Below, in pieces: positions 7,349-16,481 of a DNA stretch of 52,675 bases. Below the pieces are notes generated by a model that worked only from the letters and a program-made list of their open reading frames with translations, did no database searches and had not been told where the DNA came from. Position numbers and translations under genes: made by a program. The stretch covers positions 1-52,675 of the forward strand of contig NZ_CAJODG010000009.1 in the NCBI RefSeq assembly GCF_905233635.1, written 5' to 3'. Origin of the DNA: Selenomonas sp. AE3005 (GTDB lineage Bacteria; Bacillota; Negativicutes; Selenomonadales; Selenomonadaceae). The first letter of the stretch is position 1. Each line of letters starts with the position of its first letter.

Positions 7349-8683
7349 ATGAAAAAGGTAATAATCATTGGCGCTGGCCTGGCCGGGGCCGAGGCCGCCT
7401 GGCAGGCAGCGAATATGGGCGTACAGGTGACGCTCTATGAAATGCGCCCGGAAAAATCTACACCGGCACATAAGACGGCGGAGTTTGCGGAACTGGTGTG
7501 CAGTAATTCCCTGCGCGGTGCCGGTATGGAAAATGCCGTGGGCGTGCTGAAAGAAGAAATGCGCCGTTTAGGCTCCATCATTATGGAGGCTGCTGACGCT
7601 ACCAAGGTGCCGGCTGGCGGAGCTTTAGCGGTAGACCGTCACGGTTTCAGCCGGTATATTACGGAAAAGGTGAGCAGCCACCCGAATATTACGGTCATTC
7701 ATCAGGAACTGACGGAAATCCCCCTGGTTGATGATGCCATCACCATTGTGGCCAGCGGCCCGCTTACTGAAGGAAAACTGGCAGAAGAAATCGCCAAACT
7801 CACGGGCAATGATTCCTTGTATTTCTACGATGCGGCCGCACCGATTGTGAGTCTGGAATCAGTGGATATGACCAAGGCCTATCGGGCGTCCCGGTATGGC
7901 AAGGGAGAGGCAGCTTATATCAACTGCCCCATGACAAAAGAGGAATATGAGGCCTTCTGGACAGAGCTCGTGAATGCGGAAAAAGCTCCCACCAAGGACT
8001 TTGAAAAAGAGAAGTTCTTTGAAGGCTGTATGCCGGTGGAAGTTATGGCCAGCCGTGGACAGGACACCCTGCTGTTTGGGCCGTTAAAACCCGTGGGACT
8101 GGAACACCCGGAAACAGGTGTCCGTCCTTATGCGGTAGTGCAGCTGCGGCAGGATAATGCGTCGGGCACACTTTATAACATTGTTGGGTTCCAGACGCAT
8201 CTTAAATGGCCGGAACAGCGCCGGGTATTTGGCATGATTCCGGGACTGGAGCAGGCAGAGTTTCTGCGTTACGGCGTTATGCACCGTAATACCTTCCTTA
8301 ATTCGCCTACGCATATGCGGCCGACGTTCCAGTTTAAGGGGATTGACAACCTGTTCTTTGCCGGCCAGATGACCGGTGTGGAGGGATATGTGGAATCAGC
8401 GTCCTCCGGCCTGGTGGCAGGTGTTAATGCGGCCCGGATGGCGATGGGCAAGGAACCTTTGGTATTCCCGGAGGAAACGTGTCATGGAGCGCTGGCACAC
8501 TACATTACCACCAGTGAGGCCAAGCATTTCCAGCCGATGAATGTAAACTTTGGCATTTTGCCTGCCATTGTCATGCGCAATGAGAATGGCAAGATTATCA
8601 AAGACAAGAAAGCCAAGAAAATGAAACTTGCGGAGCGGGCTTTACAGGCCATTGAGGACTTCAAGCCGGCTATTGGAGGTTGA
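7349..8683 (+). CDS. trmFO: tRNA uracil-54 C5-methyltransferase, folate/FAD-dependent
   Basis: This 444-residue flavoprotein is TrmFO (Gid), which makes ribothymidine at tRNA position 54 using methylenetetrahydrofolate. The N-terminal dinucleotide fold is IIGAGLAGAEAAWQAANMGV, followed by VCSNSLRGAGMENAVGVLKE. The C-terminal FAD segment is NLFFAGQMTGVEGYVESASS. The length is typical. It starts 15 bases after topA. TrmFO rather than S-adenosylmethionine-dependent TrmA is normal for Firmicutes. In Bacillus a xerC homologue (codV) lies between this gene and hslV, but here hslV starts 6 bases after the stop codon. Confidence 0.95.
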   Translation: MKKVIIIGAGLAGAEAAWQAANMGVQVTLYEMRPEKSTPAHKTAEFAELVCSNSLRGAGMENAVGVLKEEMRRLGSIIMEAADATKVPAGGALAVDRHGFSRYITEKVSSHPNITVIHQELTEIPLVDDAITIVASGPLTEGKLAEEIAKLTGNDSLYFYDAAAPIVSLESVDMTKAYRASRYGKGEAAYINCPMTKEEYEAFWTELVNAEKAPTKDFEKEKFFEGCMPVEVMASRGQDTLLFGPLKPVGLEHPETGVRPYAVVQLRQDNASGTLYNIVGFQTHLKWPEQRRVFGMIPGLEQAEFLRYGVMHRNTFLNSPTHMRPTFQFKGIDNLFFAGQMTGVEGYVESASSGLVAGVNAARMAMGKEPLVFPEETCHGALAHYITTSEAKHFQPMNVNFGILPAIVMRNENGKIIKDKKAKKMKLAERALQAIEDFKPAIGG

Positions 8684-8688
8684 TTATA

Positions 8689-9231
8689 GTGGAAACACAA
8701 TTTCATGCAACAACAATCTGCGCGGTGCGCAAAAATGGGAAAACGGCTATTGCCGGTGATGGTCAGGTAACCTTTGGGGAGCATACCATCATGAAGGCCA
8801 ATGCCCGTAAGGTGCGCCGTCTTTATCACAATCAGGTACTGGCCGGTTTTGCCGGCTCCGTAGCTGACGCCTTTACGCTGTTTGAAAAGTTTGAGGCCAA
8901 GCTGGAGACTTATAATGGCAATCTGCAGCGGGCGGCGGTGGAACTGGCCAAGGAATGGCGCACGGATAAAATCCTGCGCAAGCTGGAGGCACTGCTGCTG
9001 GTAGCAGATAAGGACACGATGCTGATGCTCTCCGGCAACGGCGAAGTAATCGAGCCGGACGGTGATGTGGCGGCTATCGGTTCGGGCGGTTTTTATGCCC
9101 TGTCGGCAGGCCGGGCCATGGCCAAGCATACGGAGATGAGCGCCGGGGAAATCGCCAAAGAGGCCTTGTCCATTGCTGCTGATATTTGTGTATTTACCAA
9201 TCATAACATCAAAGTGGAGGAACTGGACTAA
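8689..9231 (+). CDS. hslV: ATP-dependent protease subunit HslV
   Basis: This protein of about 180 residues is HslV (ClpQ), the proteolytic chamber of the HslUV protease. The N-terminal region has FHATTI, where Thr8 corresponds to the N-terminal nucleophile of Firmicute HslV after propeptide removal. Other hallmarks are IAGDGQVTFG, KVRRLYHNQVLAGFAGSVAD and AIGSGGFYALSAGRA. The GTG at 8689 is chosen because GGAGG at 8675-8679 is nine bases upstream. A TTG at 8680 would overlap the ribosome binding site. The hslU ATG follows the stop codon without a gap, so the two are coupled. Confidence 0.94.
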   Translation: METQFHATTICAVRKNGKTAIAGDGQVTFGEHTIMKANARKVRRLYHNQVLAGFAGSVADAFTLFEKFEAKLETYNGNLQRAAVELAKEWRTDKILRKLEALLLVADKDTMLMLSGNGEVIEPDGDVAAIGSGGFYALSAGRAMAKHTEMSAGEIAKEALSIAADICVFTNHNIKVEELD

Positions 9232-10629
9232 ATGGAAAATTTTGGAACGAATGAACAGACTCCGCGCCAAATCGTGGATGAACTGAATAAATACATCGTA
9301 GGCCAGGATGAGGCGAAAAAATCCGTGGCCATTGCCCTGCGCAACCGTTGGCGGAGCCGCAAGCTCTCCCAGGATATGCAGGAGGATGTGGTACCCAAAA
9401 ACATTTTGATGATTGGTTCTACTGGCGTCGGCAAGACCGAAATTGCCCGTCGTCTGGCCAAACTGGTCAATGCGCCGTTTATCAAAGTTGAGGCCACTAA
9501 GTTTACGGAAGTGGGCTATGTGGGGCGCGATGTGGAATCCATCGTCCGCGACCTGGCGGAAACCTCCGTGCGCATGGTGCGCCGTCAGCGTCTGGAGGCG
9601 GTTCAGGATAAGGCTAAGGAAATGGCTGAGGAACGTATTCTGGATGTCTTTGTGCCGGAGCCGAAGAAAAACTCCAATCCATTGGGACGCCTGTTCGGTG
9701 GTACGGACGATGAGGAAGAAGAAAAAACAGAAAATGCTGAGCCTAAGTATCAGGCTGGCCGTGACTGGGTGCGCAAACGTCTGGAGAAGGGCGAGCTGGA
9801 ACAGGAGACCATCGAAATCGATGTGGAAGACAGCGGCAAGCCGATGGTAGGCATGTTCGCCGGCTCCAGCCTCGAGAGCATGGGCGACAACATTCAGGAT
9901 ATGATTGGCAATCTCATGCCCAAGCGTCATCGGAAACGCAAGGTGACAGTGGAGCAGGCCCGCAAGATTTTCACGCAGGAAGAGGCGGACAAGCTTGTGG
10001 ATATGGAGGCTGTAGCTGACGAGGCCATTCGTGTGGCGGAGTACAGCGGCATTGTTTTCCTGGATGAAATTGATAAGGTGGCCGTGAAGGGCAATTCCTC
10101 CGGTGCTGATGTTTCCCGTGAAGGTGTGCAGCGTGACATTTTGCCTATCGTCGAAGGTTCGACGGTCATGACGAAATACGGCCCGCTAAAGACGGACCAT
10201 GTGCTCTTCATTGCAGCTGGTGCTTTCCACATGGCCAAGCCCTCGGATTTGATTCCGGAGCTGCAGGGACGTTTCCCTATTCGCGTGGAACTGAAATCCC
10301 TGCGCAAGGAGGATTTTGAGAAAATCATGACGGAACCCCAGAATGCTTTGCTTAAACAGTATAAAGCCATGCTGGCTACGGAAGGTGTGGAGCTGGAGTT
10401 CAAGGACGATGCCATTGGCAGACTGGCTCAGCTGGCCTGTGATGTCAACGAACAGGCTGAGGATATCGGCGCGCGCCGCCTTCATACGCTGCTCGAAAAA
10501 TTGTTGGAAGAAGTCAGCTTTACCGCACCGGAGCTGGAGGACAAGCAGGTCATTATCGACGCTGCTTATGTGGATAAGCAGTTGGCAGACATTGTTGTAA
10601 ACCGCGATTTGTCACAATTTATCCTGTAA
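9232..10629 (+). CDS. hslU: ATP-dependent protease ATPase subunit HslU
   Basis: This 465-residue AAA+ unfoldase caps HslV and threads substrates into it. The N-terminus PRQIVDELNKYIVGQDEAKK is typical. Walker A is GSTGVGKTE near residue 62, where most homologues read GPTGVGKTE. The GYVGRDVES pore loop follows, then an acidic intermediate domain with a DDEEEEKTE stretch (about 150-240), Walker B in IVFLDEIDK near residue 274, and the sensor-2 arginine region GARRLHTLLEKLLE. The C-terminus RDLSQFIL docks into HslV. It is directly coupled to hslV and ends before a hairpin. Confidence 0.96.
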   Translation: MENFGTNEQTPRQIVDELNKYIVGQDEAKKSVAIALRNRWRSRKLSQDMQEDVVPKNILMIGSTGVGKTEIARRLAKLVNAPFIKVEATKFTEVGYVGRDVESIVRDLAETSVRMVRRQRLEAVQDKAKEMAEERILDVFVPEPKKNSNPLGRLFGGTDDEEEEKTENAEPKYQAGRDWVRKRLEKGELEQETIEIDVEDSGKPMVGMFAGSSLESMGDNIQDMIGNLMPKRHRKRKVTVEQARKIFTQEEADKLVDMEAVADEAIRVAEYSGIVFLDEIDKVAVKGNSSGADVSREGVQRDILPIVEGSTVMTKYGPLKTDHVLFIAAGAFHMAKPSDLIPELQGRFPIRVELKSLRKEDFEKIMTEPQNALLKQYKAMLATEGVELEFKDDAIGRLAQLACDVNEQAEDIGARRLHTLLEKLLEEVSFTAPELEDKQVIIDAAYVDKQLADIVVNRDLSQFIL

Positions 10630-10631
10630 AA

Positions 10632-10678
10632 TTGGCGAAGAGAGGACTCCCGGCGGAGATTCCTCTCTTCATTGCCAA
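10632..10678 (+). terminator. Long hairpin after hslU, possible terminator
   Basis: GAAGAGAGGA at 10637-10646 pairs perfectly with TCCTCTCTTC at 10661-10670, and TTGGC/GCCAA extends the stem around a two-base bulge. No T run follows on the plus strand, so it could be a weak terminator or an mRNA end-stabilising hairpin before codY. Confidence 0.5.
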
Positions 10679-10824
10679 AAATAATAAGAAAATTTAATTA
10701 AAAATATTATTCAGCATCTATGATTATTTTGAAAAATATGATAAAATAACTTTAGATGTGTATATATGATGGCTGGTGCTTATGGGACTGACTGTCGAAA
10801 TATTTTGTTAAAGGAGTAGAGCTA

Positions 10825-11607
10825 ATGGCAACACTGTTAGAAAAAACAAGAAAAATAAACCGTCTCCTGCAACGCTCGGAGAACGTGGAGTACGATGGGA
10901 TTTCCCGGGTGCTCAGCAATGTTCTTAATGCAAATGTCTACATAACCAACAAAAAAGGCAAGGTCTTTGGCTATGCTTTTATCGATGACTTTGAATGTGA
11001 CCTGATGGTTGACAAGGTTATCAATCAGGGAGAATTCCCGAAGGCTTATGTGAACTGGCTGATGCGTATGGACGAAACCAATGCCAACCTTCACTCCAAG
11101 ACCGGTATGTGCGCTTATGAGGAAAATACCAAGTGCATGTTCAACGGCAAGAATACCACCATCGTTCCCATTTACGGCGTAGGCGAACGTATCGGCACGT
11201 TGATTGTGGCTAAGTACGATGAAGAGTTCAGCGATGAGGATTTGCTGCTCTGCGAGTACGGTGCTACGGTTGTCGGCATGGAAATGCTGCGTGACCATGC
11301 GGAAAAAATTGAAATCGAGGCCCGGAAGAAAGCCACGGTGCAGATTGCTTTAAATACGCTGTCCTATTCCGAGAGCAAGGCAGCCAAAGCCATTCTGGAG
11401 GCACTTACTGACCCGGAGGGCGGCACTACTATCGTGGCGTCCAAGATTGCCGACGAGGTCAAGATTACCCGTTCGGTTATCGTCAATGCGCTGCGTAAAT
11501 TTGAGTCTGCCGGGGTTATCGAATCCAAGTCCCTGGGCATGAAGGGAACCAATATCCGCGTCCTCAACGAATTCCTGATGGACGAAGTTCGCAAACTGAA
11601 GGTCTGA
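10825..11607 (+). CDS. codY: GTP-sensing global transcriptional repressor CodY
   Basis: This 260-residue protein is CodY, which senses GTP and branched-chain amino acids and represses nitrogen, amino-acid and often motility genes. The N-terminal GAF domain (about 1-155) includes LLEKTRKINRLLQ and KTGMCAYEE. A linker helix precedes the C-terminal winged helix (about 195-255), with the recognition region ASKIADEVKITRSVIVNALRK. The ATG at 10825 follows AAAGGAGTAGAGCTA. The hslV-hslU-codY order matches the Bacillus cod operon. The upstream gap of about 195 bases is AT-rich and includes TATGAT at 10737, but no convincing -35. A terminator separates it from flgB. Confidence 0.97.
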   Translation: MATLLEKTRKINRLLQRSENVEYDGISRVLSNVLNANVYITNKKGKVFGYAFIDDFECDLMVDKVINQGEFPKAYVNWLMRMDETNANLHSKTGMCAYEENTKCMFNGKNTTIVPIYGVGERIGTLIVAKYDEEFSDEDLLLCEYGATVVGMEMLRDHAEKIEIEARKKATVQIALNTLSYSESKAAKAILEALTDPEGGTTIVASKIADEVKITRSVIVNALRKFESAGVIESKSLGMKGTNIRVLNEFLMDEVRKLKV

Positions 11608-11620
11608 TAAATATTTTTGT

Positions 11621-11657
11621 AAAGGCTGGTGCACAATAGCACCGGCCTTTATTTTTT
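11621..11657 (+). terminator. Intrinsic terminator after codY
   Basis: A 12-bp stem with one G-T pair (AAAGGCTGGTGC at 11621-11632, GCACCGGCCTTT at 11639-11650) is followed by ATTTTTT. It separates codY from the flagellar cluster. Confidence 0.93.
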
Positions 11658-11677
11658 GTCGAAAAGCAATATTTCCC

Positions 11678-11706
11678 TTGTTTAAATGAGAAAAAAATGC
11701 TAAAGT
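11678..11706 (+). promoter_or_regulatory. Possible sigma-A promoter for the flgB operon
   Basis: TTGTTT at 11678-11683 and TAAAGT at 11701-11706 are separated by 17 bases, between the codY terminator and flgB. Both boxes are imperfect. Because the terminator implies a new start here, a promoter is expected, but this exact assignment is weak. Confidence 0.3.
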
Positions 11707-11788
11707 TGGGAAGGAGTTATAACCATTATGTAGAAAATAAATAAAAGGCAACTTTAGAAGGTGAATTGGGAAGGGGTGTGATTCCGGC

Positions 11789-12211
11789 ATGCTAGAACAG
11801 ATTATGAATTCTTCAAATTTTGACTACCTTTCACGGGGAATGTCAGCAGCTAATCTGCGGCAGGAGGTTATCAGCAATAATATAGCTAATGTCAATACTC
11901 CGCATTTTAAGCGCAGTGCGGTGAACTTTGAAGACCTGCTGGCCAAGGAACTGCATCTTGATGATGATGGCAGGCGTCTGGATATTGTGCGCACGCATGA
12001 CCGTCATCTGCCTATCCCCATACATGGAAAGGTTAACGCGGTGATTGAGGAAGACCAGACCACAACCATGCGCGTTGATGACAACAATGTGGACATTGAT
12101 ATCGAAATGGCTGCATTGTCGAAGAACCAGCTTTACTACAATGCCATGGCCACCCAGCTGGGCGGTTTCATGACCAGAATGAAGAACGTTATCACCAGCG
12201 GTCAGAGTTAA
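11789..12211 (+). CDS. flgB: Flagellar basal-body rod protein FlgB
   Basis: This 140-residue proximal rod protein is FlgB. The N-terminal rod-family signature is LRQEVISNNIANVNTPHFKR (residues about 24-43), and the C-terminal helix has NQLYYNAMATQLGGFMTRMK, typical of rod and hook proteins that polymerise through paired terminal helices. The ATG at 11789 follows GGGAAGGGGTG with a somewhat long spacer. It is exported by the flagellar type III system and assembles on the MS ring with FlgC and FliE, the next two genes. It is the first gene of the cluster, as in Bacillus. Confidence 0.95.
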   Translation: MLEQIMNSSNFDYLSRGMSAANLRQEVISNNIANVNTPHFKRSAVNFEDLLAKELHLDDDGRRLDIVRTHDRHLPIPIHGKVNAVIEEDQTTTMRVDDNNVDIDIEMAALSKNQLYYNAMATQLGGFMTRMKNVITSGQS

Positions 12212-12243
12212 GCTGGGGATAGAAAGAGTATAGGGATAAGACA

Positions 12244-12690
12244 ATGAGCATGTTTTTGGGAATAGACGCGGCGGCCTCTGGCCTTACGGCTGAGCGGCTG
12301 CGCATGGATGTTATTTCAAACAATATTGCCAATGCTAATACAACCCGGACGACCGAGGGCGGAGCATATCATCGGCGTTATGTGATTTTTGAACCCCGGA
12401 CCAAGACAGCCGGACCGTTTCAATCTTTCCTGCAGAGCTCAATGAACAAACTGCAGGCCGGCGACGGCGTAAGGGCCACGCGGATTGAAAGAGATGAAAC
12501 GCAGGGGCCGCTGGTTTACGACCCGGGACATCCTGATGCCAATGCTGACGGCTATGTGGAACGTCCGAATATCAACGTGGTGGCAGAGATGGTGGATATG
12601 ATTACGGCCTCGCGAGCCTATGAGGCTAATACTACCACGATAAATGCAGCCAAAGCCATGGTGACCAAAGCCTTGGATATGGGCAAATAA
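12244..12690 (+). CDS. flgC: Flagellar basal-body rod protein FlgC
   Basis: This 148-residue protein is the proximal rod subunit FlgC. It begins MSMFLGIDAAASGLTAERLR, followed by MDVISNNIANANTTRT, the family signature. The middle has YDPGHPDANADGYVERPNIN, diagnostic for FlgC, and the C-terminal helix contains MVDMITASRAYEANTTTINA. Length is normal. It lies 32 bases after flgB and 26 before fliE, consistent with one operon. Confidence 0.96.
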   Translation: MSMFLGIDAAASGLTAERLRMDVISNNIANANTTRTTEGGAYHRRYVIFEPRTKTAGPFQSFLQSSMNKLQAGDGVRATRIERDETQGPLVYDPGHPDANADGYVERPNINVVAEMVDMITASRAYEANTTTINAAKAMVTKALDMGK

Positions 12691-12716
12691 TGACCTTATT
12701 TTGAGAGGGTAAAAAT

Positions 12717-13019
12717 ATGGAAATAGCAGCATTACAGATGACACCGGTGAAAATGCATGCCGAAAGTCATTTGGGAGAAACTCAGGCACCGGAGGAAGTA
12801 AAAAGTTTCGGTACGTATCTCACGGATGCTTTAAAGAAAACCAATGCGTTGCAGATGGAATCGGACAAGCAAAATGCTTTGTTGGCCGCCGGCCGGATTG
12901 AGGATGTGTCACAGGTGGTCATTGCCAGTCAGAAGGCAGAAATTGCCCTGCAACTAACCCTTCAGTTAAGAAATCGTGCCATGTCAGCATATCAGGAAAT
13001 CATGCGCATGCAGGTGTAA
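12717..13019 (+). CDS. fliE: Flagellar hook-basal body complex protein FliE
   Basis: This 100-residue protein is FliE, the adaptor between the MS ring and the rod. The C-terminal half is diagnostic: DVSQVVIASQKAEIALQLTL followed by QLRNRAMSAYQEIMRMQV. The N-terminal half is variable. The ATG at 12717 is preceded by GAGAGGGTAAAAAT. It lies between flgC and fliF as in other Firmicutes. Confidence 0.95.
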   Translation: MEIAALQMTPVKMHAESHLGETQAPEEVKSFGTYLTDALKKTNALQMESDKQNALLAAGRIEDVSQVVIASQKAEIALQLTLQLRNRAMSAYQEIMRMQV

Positions 13020-13059
13020 CGGCTAAGATAGTGTAATTCAGCGTGAAGGGATTGAGATC

Positions 13060-14649
13060 ATGGGAGATTGGAAAGAGCGGTATAAGGAGCTGCTGGAACG
13101 ATTCAGCAAGCGCCAGCGTTATATTATGCTGGGTTCCGCTTTGGCTATTCTCATTGCCATCGTCGGTGTAAGTGCGTGGTATGGCAATAAACCGGACATG
13201 GTTCCCCTGTTTACCAACATGGAAACCAAAGACGCCGGCGAAGTAGCTGCGAAACTGAAAGAAGCCAAAATTGAATACGAAGTCCAGGAAACGCGACAAG
13301 GCACGACAATCATGGTTCCGTCCCGGGATGTGCATAATGCACGTTTGGATTTGTCAACTCAGGGATTGCCCCGGGGAAATAAAGGCTTTGAAATCTTTGA
13401 TGATAGCAAGCTGGGGGTAACGGAGTTCCAGAACAAGGTAAATTACCTGCAGGCTCTGCAGGGGGAACTGACCCGTACTATCGAACAGATTGCTGCTGTG
13501 GAAAAGGCACGTGTTCATATCGTGTTGCCTGAGGACAGTCTGTATAAGAAAAATGAGAAACCGGCAACGGCGTCCATTATGCTCCATTTAAGACCGAATA
13601 TGGAGCTGTCCAAGAAGGAAATCAAGGGCATAGTAAATCTGGCGGCTAACAGCGTCCGGGGCTTAAAACCGGAAAATATCACGGTCATTGATGATACCGG
13701 TAAAAGTCTGAATGACCCTGATGAAAATGAAGAGCAAAACGTCACCGCCAAGACTATGACGCAGCTGGATATGACCAAGAAGATTCAGGATAATATCCAG
13801 AAGAATGTGCAGTCCATGCTCGACCAGTCCATGGGCGAAGGCAAGGCATTTGCCCGCGTCAGTGTCGAACTTGACTTTGATGACCGTACCACTGACAAAC
13901 AGACGTTTACGCCTGTGGTTGATGATTCTGGTATCATCCGCAGCCAGCAGGATGTCAGTGAAACTTACAATGGCACGTCCAACCAGCCGGGAGGCGCTGC
14001 CGGTGTGCAGTCCAATGTACCTGGTTATGTGGCACAAAATGCTAATGCCAATGCCGAGTACGAGAAAAAAGAATCAACGAAAAACTTTGAAATAAACGAA
14101 GAGAAATCCAAGGTGGTCGCAGCACCGGGCTCCATCCGCCGTCTGACGGTGGCTGTATTGGTCAACGATGATGTTACGCCCACCCAGCGTGAAAGTATCA
14201 TGCGGACAGTAAGCAGCGCCGCCGGTATCAATACGAACCGCGGCGATACCATTTCTGTTGAACCGTTGCCGTTCAGCACAGAGCTGCGTGACAGACGGGC
14301 AGCTGAGGAAAAGGCCGCCAAAGACCGGGAAGATATGATTTTCTACGGGACTATTGCAGCTATCCTGCTGATACTGGCAGCTATCGGTGGTTATCTCTAC
14401 TATCGCCGCAAGAAAAAGCTCGAAGCTATTGCGGCCGAGCAGGAGCGAATCCGTCAGGAGGAGGAAGCAAGGAAGAAGTTGGAAGAAGAAGAGCGGGCAG
14501 CACTTTTGGCTGCTGGTGCTTTGGAACCTGATGAACTCTCGGAAGAAGAGCAGCAGCATCTCACCGAAAAACAGACTCTCCAGCAGCTCATCGACCAGAA
14601 ACCGGCAGAAGTGGCTATGCTTATCAAAACTTGGCTTGCGGAGGAATAA
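13060..14649 (+). CDS. fliF: Flagellar MS-ring protein FliF
   Basis: This 529-residue protein forms the MS ring in the inner membrane, the scaffold for rod, C-ring and export gate. One transmembrane helix near residues 22-42 is followed by ring-building motifs: PLFTNMETKDAGEVAAKLKE, the conserved LDLSTQGLPRGNKGFE, and VEKARVHIVLPEDSLYKK. A disordered periplasmic segment (about 305-345) precedes a second transmembrane helix (about 428-446). The cytoplasmic tail is charged and ends with a FliG-binding helix, LIDQKPAEVAMLIKTWLAEE. The length is normal. fliG starts four bases after the stop codon. Confidence 0.97.
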   Translation: MGDWKERYKELLERFSKRQRYIMLGSALAILIAIVGVSAWYGNKPDMVPLFTNMETKDAGEVAAKLKEAKIEYEVQETRQGTTIMVPSRDVHNARLDLSTQGLPRGNKGFEIFDDSKLGVTEFQNKVNYLQALQGELTRTIEQIAAVEKARVHIVLPEDSLYKKNEKPATASIMLHLRPNMELSKKEIKGIVNLAANSVRGLKPENITVIDDTGKSLNDPDENEEQNVTAKTMTQLDMTKKIQDNIQKNVQSMLDQSMGEGKAFARVSVELDFDDRTTDKQTFTPVVDDSGIIRSQQDVSETYNGTSNQPGGAAGVQSNVPGYVAQNANANAEYEKKESTKNFEINEEKSKVVAAPGSIRRLTVAVLVNDDVTPTQRESIMRTVSSAAGINTNRGDTISVEPLPFSTELRDRRAAEEKAAKDREDMIFYGTIAAILLILAAIGGYLYYRRKKKLEAIAAEQERIRQEEEARKKLEEEERAALLAAGALEPDELSEEEQQHLTEKQTLQQLIDQKPAEVAMLIKTWLAEE

Positions 14650-14652
14650 TAA

Positions 14653-15684
14653 ATGGCACTTGAAGATATGTATGGAGATAGTGAATCTGAGTTCACAAAT
14701 ACGGAAAAAGCGGCCATTTTGTTTATCGCTTTGGGGCCAGAGTATTCGGCCAAGCTGTTTCAACATCTGGCCGACGATGAAATTGAGCGCATAACGCTGG
14801 AGATAGCTAACCATAAAAAGGTCAGCGCTCAGGTGAAATCTCAGGTGGTCAGTGAATTTTATCAGATGGCGATGGCCAGCGATTATCTTTCCACTGGTGG
14901 TCTGGAATATGCACAGAATGTTTTGGAGAAGGCTCTGGGCTCGGAAAAGGCCATGGAGATTCTCAACCGTCTTACGACGAGTTTGCAGGTACGTCCTTTC
15001 GATTTCCTGCGCAAGACAGACCCGTCTCAGCTCATGAACTTTATCAACAACGAGCATCCTCAGACCATTGCGCTGATTATGGCGTATTTGGACCCGGACC
15101 AGGCAGCTACCGTTTTGGGCTCGCTGTCACCAGAGGCGCAGGCCGATGTTGCCAAGCGTATTGCGCAGATGGACCGCACTTCTCCAGATGTTATTCGCGA
15201 GGTGGAGCGTGTGCTGGAACGCAAACTTTCCTCTCTGGTTACGCAGGACTTTACCACGGCCGGCGGTGTCAAGGCCATCGTGGAAGTGCTCAACCGGGTG
15301 GACCGCACCACAGAAAAATCCATTATCGAAACCTTGGAAGTGGACAATCCGGAACTGGCCGAGGAAATCAAACGCCTCATGTTCGTGTTCGAGGATATCG
15401 TCCAGCTGGACGACCGTTCCTTGCAGATGGTTTTGCGCGAAGTGGATACCAAGGACTTGTCTCTGGCCCTCAAGGCAACACCGCAGGAAGTGGCCGACAA
15501 GGTCTACAGAAATATGTCAAAGCGTGCTGCCGATATGCTCCGCGAAGAAATCGAGTTTATGGGCCCGGTGAAGATTCGCGACGTCGAGGAGGCACAGCAG
15601 AAGGTCGTCAATGTCATCCGCGTACTGGAAGACAAGGGCGATATCGTAGTATCGCGTGGACAGGGAGACGAGATGATTGTCTAG
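14653..15684 (+). CDS. fliG: Flagellar motor switch protein FliG
   Basis: This 343-residue C-ring protein couples stator force to rotation. The N-terminal domain (about 15-105) binds FliF and includes EKAAILFIALGPEYSAKLFQ. The middle domain contains the EHPQTIALIMAYLDPDQAA motif. The C-terminal motor domain (about 235-335) has the charged stator-facing helix around DDRSLQMVLREVDTKDLSLA and ends VIRVLEDKGDIVVSRGQGDE. Its last eight bases overlap the TTG start of fliH, suggesting translational coupling. Confidence 0.97.
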   Translation: MALEDMYGDSESEFTNTEKAAILFIALGPEYSAKLFQHLADDEIERITLEIANHKKVSAQVKSQVVSEFYQMAMASDYLSTGGLEYAQNVLEKALGSEKAMEILNRLTTSLQVRPFDFLRKTDPSQLMNFINNEHPQTIALIMAYLDPDQAATVLGSLSPEAQADVAKRIAQMDRTSPDVIREVERVLERKLSSLVTQDFTTAGGVKAIVEVLNRVDRTTEKSIIETLEVDNPELAEEIKRLMFVFEDIVQLDDRSLQMVLREVDTKDLSLALKATPQEVADKVYRNMSKRAADMLREEIEFMGPVKIRDVEEAQQKVVNVIRVLEDKGDIVVSRGQGDEMIV

Positions 15685-16468
15685 AGTTATCAAAGCCGCT
15701 ATATGGGAGGAAAATCCACACCTTATCCATACCCCCGAGCCGCCTAAGCCCGAGGCACCAGCGGCAGAGGGTGATGGTCTGGACGAGGAGGCTCGTGCCC
15801 ACATGCTGGCAGAAATTGCCGACAAGGAACAGCGGGCTATACAGCTGTTAAAAGATGCCAAGGTCGAGGCCGAGATAATCAAGCAGGAGGCGCAGGCTGA
15901 ACGCGAAAGGCTGCTGGCCGAGGCTCAGGAAGAAATAGAACAGGAAAAGCTTAAGGCCTCACAGGCAGGGCGTCATGAAGGGTATGAGGCAGGCTATCAG
16001 GATGGAGCCGGCAAGGTCAGGGAAGAAATGGCAGCGAGCATTGCTGCGGCCAATGATAAAGCCGAGAAAACCCTGCGTGATGCCAAGGCTGCCACGCGTG
16101 ATTATGTCCAACAGGCTGAGCAGGATGTGGTCCGGATAGCGATGGCTGTGGTGGAGAAGATTCTGCCCCAGCACTTCATTGATGTACCGCAGGTGGTACT
16201 GCCCTTGGTCAGGGAGGCTATTTTAAAGGTCAAGGACCAGAAAGAGCTAAAAATTCATGTGGCACCACAGGATTACGACCTGGTGCTGCTGGCTCGCAAT
16301 GAGTTGCGTGGTCTGCTCACTTATGGTGATGCTACCATTGAGATTAACTCCGATGGCAGCATGCAGCCGGGTGATTGCCTGATTGAAACGCCGAACGGTA
16401 CAGTTGATGCGCGTTTGGCTACGCAGATTGAGCTGGTAAAGCAGGCCGTAAAAGATGTGATGTTATAG
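15677..16468 (+). CDS. fliH: Flagellar assembly protein FliH
   Basis: This 263-residue protein is FliH, the regulator and stalk of the FliI export ATPase. A Pro-rich N-terminus is followed by a long Glu/Ala/Gln-rich coiled coil (about 40-150) and a C-terminal domain (about 155-260) with VVEKILPQHFIDVPQVVLPL and SDGSMQPGDCLIETPNGTVD, the family signature. The TTG start at 15677 overlaps fliG by eight bases and follows GGGAG. No ATG occurs near the N-terminus in this frame. It lies between fliG and fliI, as expected. Confidence 0.92.
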   Translation: MSRVIKAAIWEENPHLIHTPEPPKPEAPAAEGDGLDEEARAHMLAEIADKEQRAIQLLKDAKVEAEIIKQEAQAERERLLAEAQEEIEQEKLKASQAGRHEGYEAGYQDGAGKVREEMAASIAAANDKAEKTLRDAKAATRDYVQQAEQDVVRIAMAVVEKILPQHFIDVPQVVLPLVREAILKVKDQKELKIHVAPQDYDLVLLARNELRGLLTYGDATIEINSDGSMQPGDCLIETPNGTVDARLATQIELVKQAVKDVML

Positions 16469-16481
16469 CCGTAAATGTGGG

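Noticed and set aside
8500..9930. 476-codon minus-strand open frame opposite hslV and hslU
   Set aside because: It spans three real genes on the opposite strand and has the composition expected of antisense translation.
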